From Pomacea canaliculata (lineage: Eukaryota; Mollusca; Gastropoda; Architaenioglossa; Ampullariidae): 64,000 nucleotides of DNA. Made by a program: the position numbers and the translations under genes. Numbering within the stretch: the stretch's first letter is position 1; each line of letters starts with the position of its first letter. Positions 1 through 12,068 of this stretch are shown in pieces. The DNA is taken from contig NC_037595.1 in NCBI RefSeq assembly GCF_003073045.1, positions 14,420,252-14,484,251 on the forward strand, written 5' to 3'. The notes beneath the pieces were generated by a model. That model was not told the origin of the DNA. It saw nothing but the letters and a program-made list of their open reading frames with translations, and searched no databases.

Positions 1-1319
1 GAGGGAGTATTTTGACGTGTGTAGTGCTTTCAGCAGAAACTGTTGAAGGTTAGTAATTGCTGATGCTTTGAATTTTCTTTGCCTGCTTGTGCACAACAGA
101 TTTATTGGATCACATTGGTGGTATCTACTTTTTCTCAGAGATCACTTGTGCAATGAAGGCTAAAACAATTCAAATTTGAAGAAGTGTAGACTTTATTTCA
201 GAGAGAAAAAGAGAGGTAAAAAAAGAGGAATAGTAAGTTTATGATTTTATAGTCCCTTTGTAGCGTTGATTATAAGAACATTAGATAATTGCCATTTTAA
301 TGTATTTGTTATCTGAACTATGCTGTTTCAGTTGGTTCTCTAGTCTGTGTGTGACTGTGTTCACTGCGGATCATTGTTATCACATAGTTGCTTTCAGCGA
401 CGTTGCACATTCACTACTAGTGTCCTCTTTGCTTTCTCAGTTGTTTTACTTTATGTATTTTACACAACTATAATTTTCCTCATGTATATATTTTTAAGCA
501 TCTGAGAAAATGTATATATATAAGAATTTTGATATTGCAATATAGATGAAAACATTGGGATACATTAGAAATTACAAGATTACATTCTATCATTTACCTT
601 CTCAGTTACCTGTAAAATTCTTTACTTTCTGTATAATAACTTTAAATTGTCATGCAGGGATCTTACACTAGGTGAGCTGTTTACATAGATATATGACAAT
701 GTTATCTGTTAGCAGCAAATAATCTGGTAACATATCAAGGGTGTGGTTAATCTATTTAAAATGCAGAGAGTTAATAGCATTATGTTAAGATACAGAAGAC
801 TGCCAAGAGAGACTGTTTGCAAGATACACTGGTGCGGTCACCATGTTAACAATTTTTGTTGATGCATAAACTGCTCTGTGAAGAGCATGTGTCAGAAATG
901 AAAGATTTTTCCCAGACTAAGATTTGCTTGTTGCTGCCAGAGTCTATTAATTTTGGCTTGTTCATGTATGAGAGATGTTACATATAGGACTGCAATGGCG
1001 TTTGTAAGAAGAAGCAAAACCAAAAGCAATTCTAACAATTACTTTCTCACACTGTCAAAAGCAGGTTTCTGGGAGGTCTTTTTTTTGTTTGTTATATATA
1101 TTTATTGTGAAATGTTGTCTATCTAGTTGTTGATGGGTTATAAGCTGTTATCAGCATAAGCAAATCATTATGTGCTGCAGTGCCATAAATCAATTCCACA
1201 GCCTGAAATTGTGAGAGAGATTAAGTTTTACACATTGAGGTGTGGATCTTTTTCACATGTTGCATTTTTGTTTTTTGTGTGCAGATGACGAAGGCATTAA
1301 CGTGGAGGTTCCGACCTGA
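1..1319 (+). CDS. C-terminal end of an unrecognised protein (last two coding exons)
   Basis: Two exons can be joined. The first runs from the window edge to 48, just before GTTAGT at 49. The second starts at 1285 after TTTTTTGTGTGCAG and ends at the TGA at 1317-1319. Read with one base before the junction, the tail is GSILTCVVLSAETVE followed by DDEGINVEVPT, then stop. The phase is consistent across the junction and the acceptor has a good pyrimidine tract. The acidic short tail is not enough to name the family and I do not recognise it. The gene starts outside the window. No continuing coding signal follows 1319, so the sequence downstream is probably 3' UTR. Confidence 0.5.
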
Positions 1320-2934
1320 AGTTCCCAAGCAGCTGAAGATTGTTGTGATCTTTATGTCTGCAAGTGTTCTTCAGTCCTCTGAGTTGATTTTGAACTTAAA
1401 GATTTCAGTATTTGCTATGAAATGCAACCAAAATGTAATATTTAGAGATTCTTAAAAGTAAAATTGCCAGCAGTGTTAACAGTATAGGGAATATGAGTTG
1501 GATTTTTTGGAGCAAAGATAAATATTACCGTTTGTGACAGCACGTTGTTTTAGGTGTTGCTATGCTCTATAATTTGTCCAAAATCATAACAAAAATTGTT
1601 TCTGAGAACATATGGAGAGACTATTGGTCAGTGACCCCTTTGTGTGGTGTATGGCTGCATGCATAGATACTAAAACAAAGCATTTTGACAGATATGCTTT
1701 AACAGTAAATCCACTGGCTTTAAATTTATGATTTATAATTAACAGATTAATACATAATAGTAAACTACTAGTTACCATATTTTGAAGACAACTCAAACTT
1801 AGGAATCACGAATTGCAAGTTGAGGGCAGAAGCTAAAAATGTGAAAATGTTTGTGCTGGATAAATTATGGAATAAATGATAAAGAAAATCATATTCAATT
1901 GTAAATGAAAACTTTGCAGCACATACATTAGTTTTTTTAAAACCCAATGTTATCTTTAGTAGATGATTAAATGGTGAGAGACAAAGATTTCTATCTTTGA
2001 GACAGATCCAGCCATGTAATTGTGAGACTGTCAGACATCCATGTCTCAGAAAGTTTCTTCATGGAGATTTTACATAATCTATTTGAGGTCTTTTTTTTCT
2101 GCAAGTGATAGTGCAATCATTAATGTTCCAGGAATTGGCTTATCGAAAGATATTTGTTGATTTTATAAGCTGTTGGTATTGTGTTCATTGTTGTATGAGA
2201 CTTGAAGAAAGTTTCCAGTCAGATCTTTTGCGCTGATGTACATTCGCTTTCTATTCAAGTTTTTGGTACCAGTGAAAATGTTTTTCAAGTTTATGTGCAT
2301 ATGCATGGAAATCATGTGAACATATAATTTCTGCTTGTGCCTTATGTACAACTGGGGACAGCAAGCTGTCAGTAGATTTTACAACCCATTTTTACCTCTT
2401 TATGATTTTGATGAAACTGTTGAAGAGTAGGTTTGTTTTGTACACTACCAAAGAACAGTGAAACATTCCTTTTAAAAGTTGACTTTTGCAATCGTTACTA
2501 CACGCACAAACTTAATCTGAATGGTGTTATGTGGTGAAACACTGCACACGTGTTGTCAAGTGTTTGCACATTTGAATGCAAGTGTTTTCTCAAGTAACAG
2601 AAGGTGATTTGGGAATAGAACATATCAAAATATTTTGGATAAAGTACTTAATTTTTTTTAAGGCAAAGAAAGTCATTTTCATTTCAGTCATTTTTACTTT
2701 TTGATGACAGAACAGTTCATAGTATATTTTGTATATACCATAAAAGGTGGGCTTATTCATCTGACCAAGACAAATTTACAATGCAGACTTGTGGCATAAG
2801 TACACATAAAGTGCTTACCATCTTTAGTGTCACTGCCACATTTTATCTGTTTATTTCACCTGATCATAGTTGTGCTGTTTATGAGAGATAATCAAATTCG
2901 TAAAACCTCTGTGTGCATGAAGTGCAGGAACTCT

Positions 2935-3288
2935 AAAGCCAGTTGAAAACATTTTATATTAGAAAAATTGTGCATATACATGGCCAGACAGATTAATTCA
3001 GGGTGCATGAGAGTCTGCGCAATAACATGTCCAAGTAGGCTGTAAACACAAATTTCATTTTGTACTTAAAAATGTTGGTATTTGCTTTTTAAACTTTTTT
3101 CAAAGCACTAACACACAGTGTTAAAGCAAGTTGAAAAAATTTTCTATGAGAAAAATTGTGCATATACAGAGCCAGAAAAATTAATCCAAGGTGCATGAGG
3201 GTCTGCGCAATAACATGTTCAATGGGGTGTAAATACAAATTTCATTTTGTACTTAAAAATGTTGGTATTTGTTTCTTTTTTTAACACT
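2935..3288 (+). repeat. Two-copy tandem duplication, unit about 188 bp
   Basis: Bases 2935-3100 and 3123-3288 are two diverged copies of the same sequence, offset by about 188 bp. Shared blocks include AGAAAAATTGTGCATATACA, GTCTGCGCAATAACATGT and CAAATTTCATTTTGTACTTA. Small substitutions and indels separate them, so the duplication is not recent. Confidence 0.8.
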
Positions 3289-3366
3289 GTACACATTTTT
3301 GAAAACCAAGAAGAATAGATTTCCACTGCTTGGCTTCAAGTTTACTGCTGAAACTCAAAAAAATTT

Positions 3367-3925
3367 AATAATAATGATAAAGTGAACCTATATAGTGCCA
3401 TATCCCAGCCCTATGGGCAAGCTCATAGTGCTTTACAAAGAACAATGAACAAGTCTTTATTTATGAGGGTAACAAAATGAGCAAAAGTTATGCTTTTTTA
3501 CGTATAGCCCTTGGACTAATTAGTAGAAATTAAAACATTACATTAATTCAAAACAAGGTAATAAAAACAGAGACATTGTGATGTGTACAAACATGACGGT
3601 TGATATCTGAATTGACAGTTTTTGTTTTATTATTAGCTAGAATACTATCAACAAATGTACGAGTTTGCTTTGTCAGTATGATTAAGCTGGGTAGGACACC
3701 TCTGTAGGTTGTCAAAGGGTTTGGAAAAGGTGTTGTAGGAGTTCCACTTTGAATTTTTACAGACTGGATACCATTGTTTGATGGGGCAGAAGGTTGTTCC
3801 AAAGAACACTGCCAGAATATTTTAGGTTCGTCTTGAATAGGCCAGTTTTCAGTATGGGGATATCTAGTTTGAGAGATCCTTTGATGCTTAGTACTGACAT
3901 GCACAGGGCAATGAAAATATTGTGA
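3367..3925. repeat. Dispersed animal repeat with TATATAGTGCC...GTGCTTTACA core
   Basis: The left end (AATAATAATGATAAAGTG, then TATATAGTGCC and AGTGCTTTACAAAG) and the right part (GGTTGTTCCAAAGAACACTG, CAGTTTTCAGT) resemble a repeat scattered through many invertebrate and fish genomes. That repeat begins with AATAATAATAAATGC, has a TATATAGCGC core and ends in a block describing a shortened open frame. A possible second, much shorter copy of the left end is at 28926-28966. Class (SINE-like or non-autonomous DNA element) is not settled. Confidence 0.5.
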
Positions 3926-5439
3926 CAAGAATTTTGATGAACTCTAGTGGGGTTATTTCATTTTTTAAAGCATTCCATCTTGTGTCATCACTTTAAAAAG
4001 GTCACAGGTCAGATCTTTTGTTTGGTTCAGTAGTGATATGGCACATGTGAGTGAGAGAGGCCATCAATCAGCTCAACAGCATGAGTGACACACAGTTGAT
4101 AGGTTCCAGAACATGACATACAGTTGATAGACTCCAGTACAAGTCTTCTGTCACTGCTTGTACTACCTGATTATAATCAAACTTTTTTTAGTAACTATTT
4201 TCAGACAATTGAAACAGTAAATAATGCTTCTCTGTATATTATATTTTGGCAATGCACTTTTTTGTGGATGGTGATGGTTGTTTAAAAGAGTCAAAACTTT
4301 GTATGTTTGCACCTGCTTTGATAGAAACTTGCTGGTTTCCCCATTACTAATCAACATATTTTAAAAGCATGGAAAAAATCAGCTGTCGGTTGTAAAATTT
4401 TCAATTTGATTCAGCTGGACTACGTAAAATGTATAAAATGTTTACAATTATGGAGAGTACTTTCAGAAAGAAATTTTTATGTGAATAATAGTGGATCATT
4501 TTTTTTGAAGGTTAAACATATCTCTTTACATTTTACATATTCATATATCATTTTCTATCAAATGCGAAACATACTTCAATGAAGTGCATGAAATGAATGC
4601 CTATGGTCTGGGGGTAAAAATGAACTTTGACAGATATTGTTAGTTCTGACATGACAAAAAAAAAAAAAAGACTTTATAACAAGAGATTTCAATGAAGATA
4701 TTTGTTCTGAAATCTGAATTTTGGGAAAAAAAACTCGGCAGTGATAGAATGCTTTAATGAGCAGCATACTTTCAATAAGCCGCTGTTTAGGCTGGGATCA
4801 TTTTTAGAGTCACCAGAAATTCATTTAGAAAGGCAGCAGTGTTTAAATGCTTGTGGCCAGTGTTTTGCTGGTACCAAATGTTAGAATGTTTCAGGACAAT
4901 TGCTGCGTGTGACACTGTCTTACATTATCCATCCTCTTATTTCATCCTTCCTTTGTAAAAAGCCAGCAATTATTGGAGACAGCTTTTGCTGTCACAACTT
5001 CTGCTTATTTCTTAATCTTCTTTTTCCCCAATTGAAGCATAAAGCACCAACAAATCTTCTCCATCCATCTTGGTTATGAGTAAGACAGCCAACTTTGTTT
5101 CAGGCATTGCCCATCACTTGACCTTGACAATTCATTGCTACATACCCAGTGGCCTGACTGTCCCTGCCCTTGGTGGTGCACACCATAGGCAGCATGTGGA
5201 TGCCTTGTTTTACTCATCTGCAGAATGTATCCCAGACCCTTTCATCACCTTTGTTCACCTCCTCTGTGGTGATGTTGATAACCATACATCTTCTCAGTTT
5301 TTCATTGGTAACTCACTGTTCCCAGGAAATCGGAAAGTTTGATGAAGGCCTTGTCCACTAAAGCCTTTGAGCTGGCTCTTGATCTTCTTGTTGGTTCTCC
5401 TGGTTTTTGAGGCATTTAGGAGAACTGAATGGATCTAGT

Positions 5440-6000
5440 GTAGATATTCAGTTTAATATTGGTCTTTAAGTGTGCTGATCTCCAGATATCCTGCAACCTG
5501 TTGAATACTTGTGATGTGAGACTAGCTCAAGTGGAGATTTCCTTTTGATATTGCTGTCAGCTGAGATGTAACTACCAAGACACTTTAAGTCCTGCTTTTC
5601 CATCCAACTGTACACCACATACTTTAATTTTTGCTTTGCTCTTGTTTTGACTTTCATCACAGTGGTCTTGTGAGAATGCATCTTGGGAGTCACTCTTTTT
5701 GCCACCTTGTTGACACAGTCTTCTTCTGGATGTCTTTTTCAACATGTGAAAGCAGAGTGATGTTGTCTGCAAAGTCAGTCTTCCAATAAGACAGTCTCCA
5801 TTTAAACCCTCTTGGTCTTTTTCCAGCTGCTCTTTTTCGTCACCCAGTTGATAATGAGGAAGAGAATTGGCGAGATCATGCATCCCTGCCTGACTCCCAT
5901 CCTCACATGGAACCACTCACTTTGCTGCTCATCATGATGCACACATTGTTGGTGTACATGAACACGTAAGCTTCTAGTCATGTAATAATTTCTAGCCGTC
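5440..6000 (-). mobile_element. Decayed non-LTR retrotransposon (LINE) reverse transcriptase fragment
   Basis: On the minus strand, read from 6000 downwards, the frames give the reverse-transcriptase motif GVRQGCMISPILFLIINWV, followed by a stretch ending in TTVMKVKTRAKQK and then LKCLGSYIS. This matches the order in LINE polymerases of the type with an I-D-W-V-M motif after the PLLF box: RT palm, then a K-T-x-V-M block, then Y-L-G-S. The frame changes at least twice and stops interrupt it, so it is a dead fragment. The endonuclease and 3' tail are not identifiable. Family is probably an RTE/CFDP2-like endonuclease-RT element, held loosely. Confidence 0.7.
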
Positions 6001-7929
6001 AATATTAGGGTGACAGTGAAGTCAGATGAATTTATTATTCTGTCTTAGTAAGCATGCCTAGAATTTTAGTAATCTGTTAACATTGTTATTATTTATTATT
6101 ATTTTTTTATTTATTTTTTTGTTCCTAGTCATTCAGATGGCATGTTTGAATTTAAGAGATTATTTTGCTTATAAACGACAGTTTATTTTAAGTCATTTTT
6201 CACTTAGTCAACTTTTGGACAAACCATCACAGAAGTTTCTAGAAACAGTGTATATAAGGCTTTATTTTATATGGGGTAAATCTTATATATCACCCCATGC
6301 TTAAACAGGAAACAAAATTAAATAGGACATGGTTCCTTTGTACAGATCATCTTTAGGCCTTGTACCAAGAAAACACGTGAAGTAAGAATGTCTGGCTAAA
6401 ATAGTAGATGGTCAGAGGGCATTAACACATAACAGCAGCCACTCTCTAACAGTATATATTACTAGTCAAAGTCATGAACTTCTGCAAAATGGGCATTTGA
6501 AATTTGTGATGAATCTCAGCTACTAAACGCAGTTACATATTTGAATTGTGCGACCGAGTGAGACAGAATTGACTTTTGTCCACATTTTTTTTCACTTGGG
6601 TCTCTTGTGAATAGGCATAAAGATTATGTCTTATAGATATGTAACAACTTCAAAGATCAATATAAAAACTTTTCTCAACCTGCATGTTCGTTTTTTGGTA
6701 CTCTTACAAGACAGTATGAATGCTGTTAAAACAGCTAGAAATTTGACACAACTGTTGATATTACAGAATTTTGCATCAGTGAAGATCTTTATATCAAATT
6801 TTATTGTAGACTTGAACTTTGCAATATTTTTTGTTGTTGCATGTCTCCTTTTATTGATGATGCAACAGTTTCAGTGTTTTTGTATATGCTATCAATTTTA
6901 ATAAATGCCATGATGGGTCATTTTTATGTGTTAATAAATCTGCTGAAAACATGATTATGTGTATGGATGTAATAAAGGCTTGTAACAAAGAAATGGAAAA
7001 ATGGTTGCTAGACAAAGAGACTTCTAAAAAACACATCCTGCAGTATATGAATGGTAGTGAAATACAAGTTTCACTTAATTTCAAAAAATATTTTTTACAC
7101 CATTGTATATTGGAAATTAATGGTTGTTAGTACTTAAAGGAAATGTGACTTGTACATAGGTGCACAGCATACAGTGAAGTACAGGGCAAGATATATTGCT
7201 TCAGATGAAGGATGAAGCCTTCGTGAAGAGCTTAGGATTCACTCAAGAATATTGTGATGTGTATTCTTTTGACTTATTTTGTACCATATGAGAGTTTACT
7301 TTTATATGTGCAAAGTTATTAAAGTAATAAAATATAAAACACAAAAATGTTGAATTGCTATCTTGTTTAGCTGAAGGAGGTCTTTTGTTTGTTTGATCTT
7401 AAGACATTGTGTGTTTCAGTTAAGCAAATAATTATTAAGGGCCCAGAGGACTCCTACAAACCATATGGCGAGTTACGAGTCACGAGTCATTTCAAGTAAA
7501 TTACTGACATGACTATATACAGCATCTTGGAGAATTTCTACGGAGCCTCAGTGAGGATAAGATAAGAGAATGTCGGTGGAGAAGTCCTGTAGTAGTAGTG
7601 ACGTGTCCCTTTAGGGATAGCTATAAGGGTTTTAAAAATTAGTTTTTTTTCTCCAATCGGGCGCCTTCTCATTGGACAATGTCTGATCCATTTCGGAACA
7701 CAGAAGGCCTCAAAGACCCTTTATAGATGGGAGGGAACGCTTCAAAGTTTCGGTGCACAGATCCCTCAGCTCTTCTTGACATGAAAAAAAGTGTCGAAGG
7801 TGGAAGCTTAAGCAGCCATCCAGCGCAGGGCGGTCTGGTGGAATATATATTAGTGGCTCTTAATGCTGATGCTTGCCGTCGCGTAGTGCGTGGCTTTACA
7901 GGAGCAGCTTCAATCCATGCTTCTATTAT

Positions 7930-8112
7930 GATAGACAAGTTACAGCTGTTTGTCAGTTTGTCTACTATGATCAGCTATACAAGTTCAGCGCCATCCGTCA
8001 CATTCTGTCTACGCGCGCTACCAACACTTTTGTCTGTGCGTTTGTTTTATCCAGACTTGATTACTGCAACTCGATCCTTAATTTGCTTGACGGCTGCAGA
8101 AAGTACACGTCT
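7930..8112 (+). mobile_element. LINE reverse transcriptase C-terminal fragment
   Basis: The plus strand encodes a stretch including STRATNTFVCAFVLSRLDYC followed by NSILNLLDGC. TLVCAFVLSRLDYCNSLL is the typical C-terminal signature of CR1/L2/jockey-type LINE reverse transcriptases. The fragment is short and is abruptly followed at 8113 by a different repeat beginning CAGGGCCGCCGAGAG. Confidence 0.7.
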
Positions 8113-8242
8113 GCTCAGGGCCGCCGAGAGCCAGCCCGGGCCCCGGGACAGACGAACTCTCCGGGCCCCTTGTACTTGTAATCGTAAATTATTTTCCCAG
8201 TATATAATGTATGTTTACAATTGGAATCTCAATATCTACACT
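8113..8242 (+). mobile_element. Truncated copy of CAGGGCCGCCGAGAG terminal-inverted-repeat element
   Basis: It starts CAGGGCCGCCGAGAG and matches 16471-16590 over about 120 bp, including CTTGTACTTGTAATCGTAAA and GTATATAATGTATGTTTAC. The match ends at about 8242, so the right half present in the second copy is missing here. It directly abuts the LINE fragment on its left. Confidence 0.75.
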
Positions 8243-9870
8243 TCATTCAGTAACGAAATATAGACTGCAAACAGTAGGACAAGTGCACTAGGATCTACAT
8301 CACTACTTGAATATAAAGTTGTTTACATGCGAGTGGTTAGTAAATGAGGACAAATGATGTTAAAAGATCAGACTTGTAGCACCCCGCTCCACAGACCCCC
8401 CCCCCTTTTAGTAAGGACTGTTACGTCAGCAGCGATGTCAAAACCTCGACAGATTAGAACAACGGGTAGACGTATCACATCGCCTTTTGTTCTAAGTGCT
8501 GCGCTTTTGTACTAAGCTCACTGACGTGCAAGGAAATGTTCTCTATGTAAGTGATTTATACTTCTACATGTAAAGAGGAAGAACCGAAGAAGTAAATGCC
8601 TAAACAAGTCTTCATCGAGTGTCATTAATAACCTCATTAAAAAAGTGTTTGCTGCGACGAACAGCAGAGCACATCAGTTATCATGTTTATCAACTTACAT
8701 AACAAACACGCAGCACCTATCGAAAGTCCCTTCCTATATTATTCCTTTAGCAAAACCGCACGCGCGCGCGCACACATACACACACAATAACTACACACAC
8801 GCATGCTGTTACACGTAAACACATATCTGAACTGAACTGTCGCCTTCAGACTCTTTAAAGCAGAAATTTTGAATTCATCCAACTTTTTACGAAGCATTAA
8901 CTCGGTCGACTTCAAACCCCATCAGTCACTAGCCGTTAAAATACGTGTTGAGTTTTAGAAGACAAAGCAACTGTTTTAAAGACTAGTTAGCTAGTAAGTG
9001 TTAATACTTTTAATATTTAAGGAGATTAGAATGTTTTGTAAAAATGACAGAAAAATAGAAATGTTTAGCATATTTTAGCTGAAAGGTAATAGTTCATAGA
9101 ACAAAGTTATACAGTACTAATATTGTCATTTACCTGCTGACTAAAAACTTTATGAGCTTTTCTCACAAACTTCATTATTGTCAGTCAATTTGAGACGCTA
9201 GTCACTCTCATTGACACTGATGTTCCTGCCTTGTCAAAATGCTATTTGCCAATAAACTCGATTACTATACTGTGGTAGTGTGCGACATCGCAGTTAGTGG
9301 GGATGGAACATAGCACGCACACAGGGAGGGTGGAGGCTGGCAATGTGGGGGTGGTGGTCGCTGGCCGGGTGACAGCCACGTGACAGAGGAAGGTGTGAGG
9401 GGTCGACTAGCGACAGGATGCAGTGCGCGGATGTGGATGGATACGCCTAATCAACCATCCAAACAAAGTTATGCAGAGGGCAACCCAGAATCACGAGGTC
9501 AGAAGAGTTGGAGGACTTACGGATACATGTATCACCATCTTCAGTGTACCCTGCGCAGCAAACATTCTTCCTGCGATAGGCGAGCTCCGTGACCACTTTG
9601 TACGTTGACCTCAGCTCTGTTCTGTAAGCAGCAAATGTTGTTTAACTCTTGTTTAAGATAAATGCATACGAAAAAATAGAAAGACGAGACAAAAATGGCG
9701 TATCATACGACTACTTCTAAGATGTTAATCTTTTCCTATTCCTTTGGCTAAGGAGCATACACATATTTTAGTTACAGAAGTCTTACAAAACAAGTGCGAG
9801 CATGACAACTGTGAAATTATAGGTCACGAATCACATTCGCATACACAAACGCATACATTCACATTCACAC
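8243..9870. other. No gene seen; low-complexity patches
   Basis: I see no supportable coding exon. There is a C-run near 8396-8404 and a CG/CA dinucleotide patch at about 8760-8790. The piece 9300-9610 is more GC-rich and lacks stops in two frames for 60-70 codons, but shows no motif I can name. Confidence 0.4.
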
Positions 9871-9874
9871 TTAC

Positions 9875-10300
9875 CACCAGACCTTCCTATATGCACCAGG
9901 CCCTCACTCAGACCAGGCCCTCCCTTTTCGTATACTTGAAGGAAACGAGGTACCCCTAAGCTTCTAATGCCAAAGCGAAGAAAGTGATGAATCAAATTTT
10001 TTCTCAAAGTTTTTGCACCATGCCCTCCCTTTGCACCAGACCCTCCCATCTACGTGGAACTTTTTTGTTTAAAAAAAAAGTTTTGCACCAGGCCCTCCCT
10101 TTGCACCAGACCCTCCTCTTTGCACCAGACCCTCCCATCAACGTGGAACTTTTTTTAGTCTTCTAATGCCAAGCGAAGAAACTGATGAATCAAATTTTTT
10201 TTGTTTGCACCAGACCCTCCTCTCTGCACCAGACCCTCCCATCGACCTGGAACTTTTGTTAAAAAAAAGTTTTGCACTAGGCCCTCCCCCGGGTTTGTTT
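9875..10300 (-). repeat. rDNA-spacer-like block with GCACCAGACCCTCC motif copies (left flank)
   Basis: Roughly ten copies of the motif GCACCAGRCCCTCC, mostly preceded by TTT, alternate with copies of a longer unit (CTTGAAGGAAACGAGGTACC ... CTTCTAATGCCAAAGCGAAG). Both repeat types recur at 12.6-13.9 kb between the 28S and 18S pieces, which places this block in the same ribosomal spacer family although it lies on the other side of the 18S/5.8S fragment. Confidence 0.8.
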
Positions 10301-10344
10301 GCTTTTGTTTTGTTTTTGTTTGTTTTTTTTGAAAATGGTTAGGG

Positions 10345-10429
10345 TTAGAGTGTTCTGCAATTCACATTAATTCACGTAACTGGCTGCGTTCTTCATCGAC
10401 GTGCGAGTCGAGTGATCCCACCGCCTACA
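10345..10429 (-). pseudogene. 5.8S rRNA, 5' half only
   Basis: The reverse complement reads GGCGGTGGGATCACTCGACT, then CGTCGATGAAGAACGCAGCC, then GTGAATTAATGTGAATTGCA, then GAACACT. That is the conserved 5' half of animal 5.8S rRNA. Homology stops at about 10349, where the sequence continues as CTAACCCTAACCATTTTC. About half of the usual ~155 nt is missing, so this cannot make a working 5.8S. Confidence 0.9.
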
Positions 10430-10600
10430 GTTGTTTCATTTCTTTTCATCTGCTTTGCAACGATATTTGAAAGGTTTCAACAAAATGCGAAATGAATGAA
10501 AAAAAATTGTAAAGCTAGGGAACAGCCACGCGAGAATGTGCCTCTCTTTACACTTTCGCCGATGCCACCCCCGAGGCGAGAGTCCGGGGCGTCACTGAGA
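10430..10600 (-). other. Remnant of ITS1 and degraded 18S 3' end
   Basis: This stretch lies between the 5.8S piece and recognisable 18S sequence. The universal 18S 3' terminus (GATCCTTCCGCAGGTTCACC on this strand) is absent. About 170 bp is short for ITS1 plus the 18S 3' end, so a deletion is likely. Confidence 0.5.
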
Positions 10601-11321
10601 GCCTGACTCGGCAAAAGCTTTCCCTCCGGTTTGATAGACTTTTTCAGACTCTCGACGTGGAGGCCAGCTACCCCTCACTAAACCGTTCACTCGGTAGTAG
10701 TGACAGGCGGTGTGTAGAAAGGGCATCGACGTAATTACTGGGGAATTCTCGTTGATAAGAAGAATTCAAGCCCCCAATCCCTATCACAAAGGACGTTCAA
10801 GGGTTCGCACTGTTTTCAAAGCATGGTCACATTCACCTTGATTCCTTCTAAAGGCAGCCTGACCTGTTATTGCTCAATCTCTTGTGGCTAAACGCCACTT
10901 CTCCCTCTAAGAAGTTAGCACCGATGCGTGAAGAATCGGTGAACTATTTAACAGGCTAGAGTCTCGCCCGTTATCGGAATTAATCAGACAAATCGCTCCA
11001 CCACCTAAGAACGGCCATGCGCCACCACCCACCGAATCAAGAAAAAGATATCAATCTGTCAATGCTTACAGTGTGCGGACTGGGTGTGTTTTACCGTGTT
11101 GAATCAAATTAAGCCGCAGGCTCACTCCTGGTGGTGACCTTCCGTCAATTCCTTTAAGTTTCAGCTTTGCAATCATACTTCCCCTGGAACCCGAAAAGTT
11201 TGGTTTCAGAGTCGATGAAGCGACACTTGCACAACGCTAGTTGGCATCGTTTATGGTCAGAACAATGACAGTATTTAATCGTCTTCGAACCTCTGACTAG
11301 TTCTTGAGTAATGAAAATATG

Positions 11322-11352
<31 letters not shown>

Positions 11353-12068
11353 GCGAAGACGACCCTGCGAAGAGCCGCGCACGTTCAGGCTTCGCGCAGT
11401 GAGCGTCGCGAGACGGACCGCACGACCATGCCTGAGATGCAACTACGAGCTTTTTAAGCGCAACGACTTTAATATACGCTATTGGAGCTGAAATTACCAC
11501 GGCTGCTGGCACCAGACTTGCCCTCCAATAGATCCTCGTTAAAGGGTTTAAAGTGTACTCATTCCAATTGCGGAGCCTCAAACGAGTTCCGTATTGCTAT
11601 TTTTCGTCACTACCTCCCCTAGCCGGGAGTGGGTAAGTTGCGCGCCTGGCGCCTTCCTTGGATGTGGTATCCGTTTCTCATGCTCCCTCTCCGGAATCAC
11701 ACCCTGATTCCCCGTTACGCGTTGTCAACATGGTATGTCTATCACGTACCATCGACAGTTGATAACGCAGACATTTGAAAGATGCCTCGCCGGCTCGAGG
11801 CCATGCGATCGGCACAAAGTTATCCAGAGTCATTAAAGGGACGGGGCGAGACCCCGACTGATTTGAACTAATAAAAGCGCTCTTTCCCGGCTTTGACGGG
11901 TCGGAGTTGGTTTGCATGTATTAGCTCTAGAATTGCCACAGTTATCCAAGTAGAAATGGATCATCTAAGGAACCTCGACTGATTTCATGAGCTATTCGCG
12001 GTTTCACCGTACGAGGCATGGCTTAATCTTTGAGAACAAGCATATGACTACTGGTAGGATCAACCAGA
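10600..12068 (-). pseudogene. 18S rRNA pseudogene
   Basis: The reverse complement starts at 12068 with TCTGGTTGATCCTACCAGTA and carries 18S landmarks throughout, for example the complements of CCGTCAATTCCTTTAAGTTT (about 11142), AATATACGCTATTGGAGCTG (about 11472) and GTAATTACTGGGG near 10730. Length is about 1.47 kb against 1.8 kb or more for animal 18S: the very 3' end and part of the middle (around 11370) are missing. Normally invariant stretches are altered: the 3' box GACGGGCGGTGTGTAC reads GACAGGCGGTGTGTAG here, the 5' end has extra bases in the CAAGCATATGCTACTGG region, and a block between the start and the first helices is lost. I call it a pseudogene. Confidence 0.9.

Larger units (their letters stand above)
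1320..7345 (+). other. AT-rich 3' UTR / intergenic stretch with repeats
   Basis: No protein-coding exon can be supported here. Several AATAAA-type signals lie near the right end, including around 7327, so part of the stretch could be a very long 3' UTR of the gene ending at 1319. Three repeats inside it are listed separately: a tandem duplication, an interspersed repeat with a TATATAGTGCC core, and a LINE fragment. Between 6010 and 7345 I see nothing beyond AT-rich sequence. Confidence 0.4.

Noticed and set aside
3548-3928. 126-codon minus-strand frame
   Set aside because: It lies inside the dispersed repeat at 3367-3925 and carries no known domain.
7727-8263. 178-codon plus-strand frame
   Set aside because: It overlaps a LINE fragment read in another frame and a TIR element; there is no independent coding signal.
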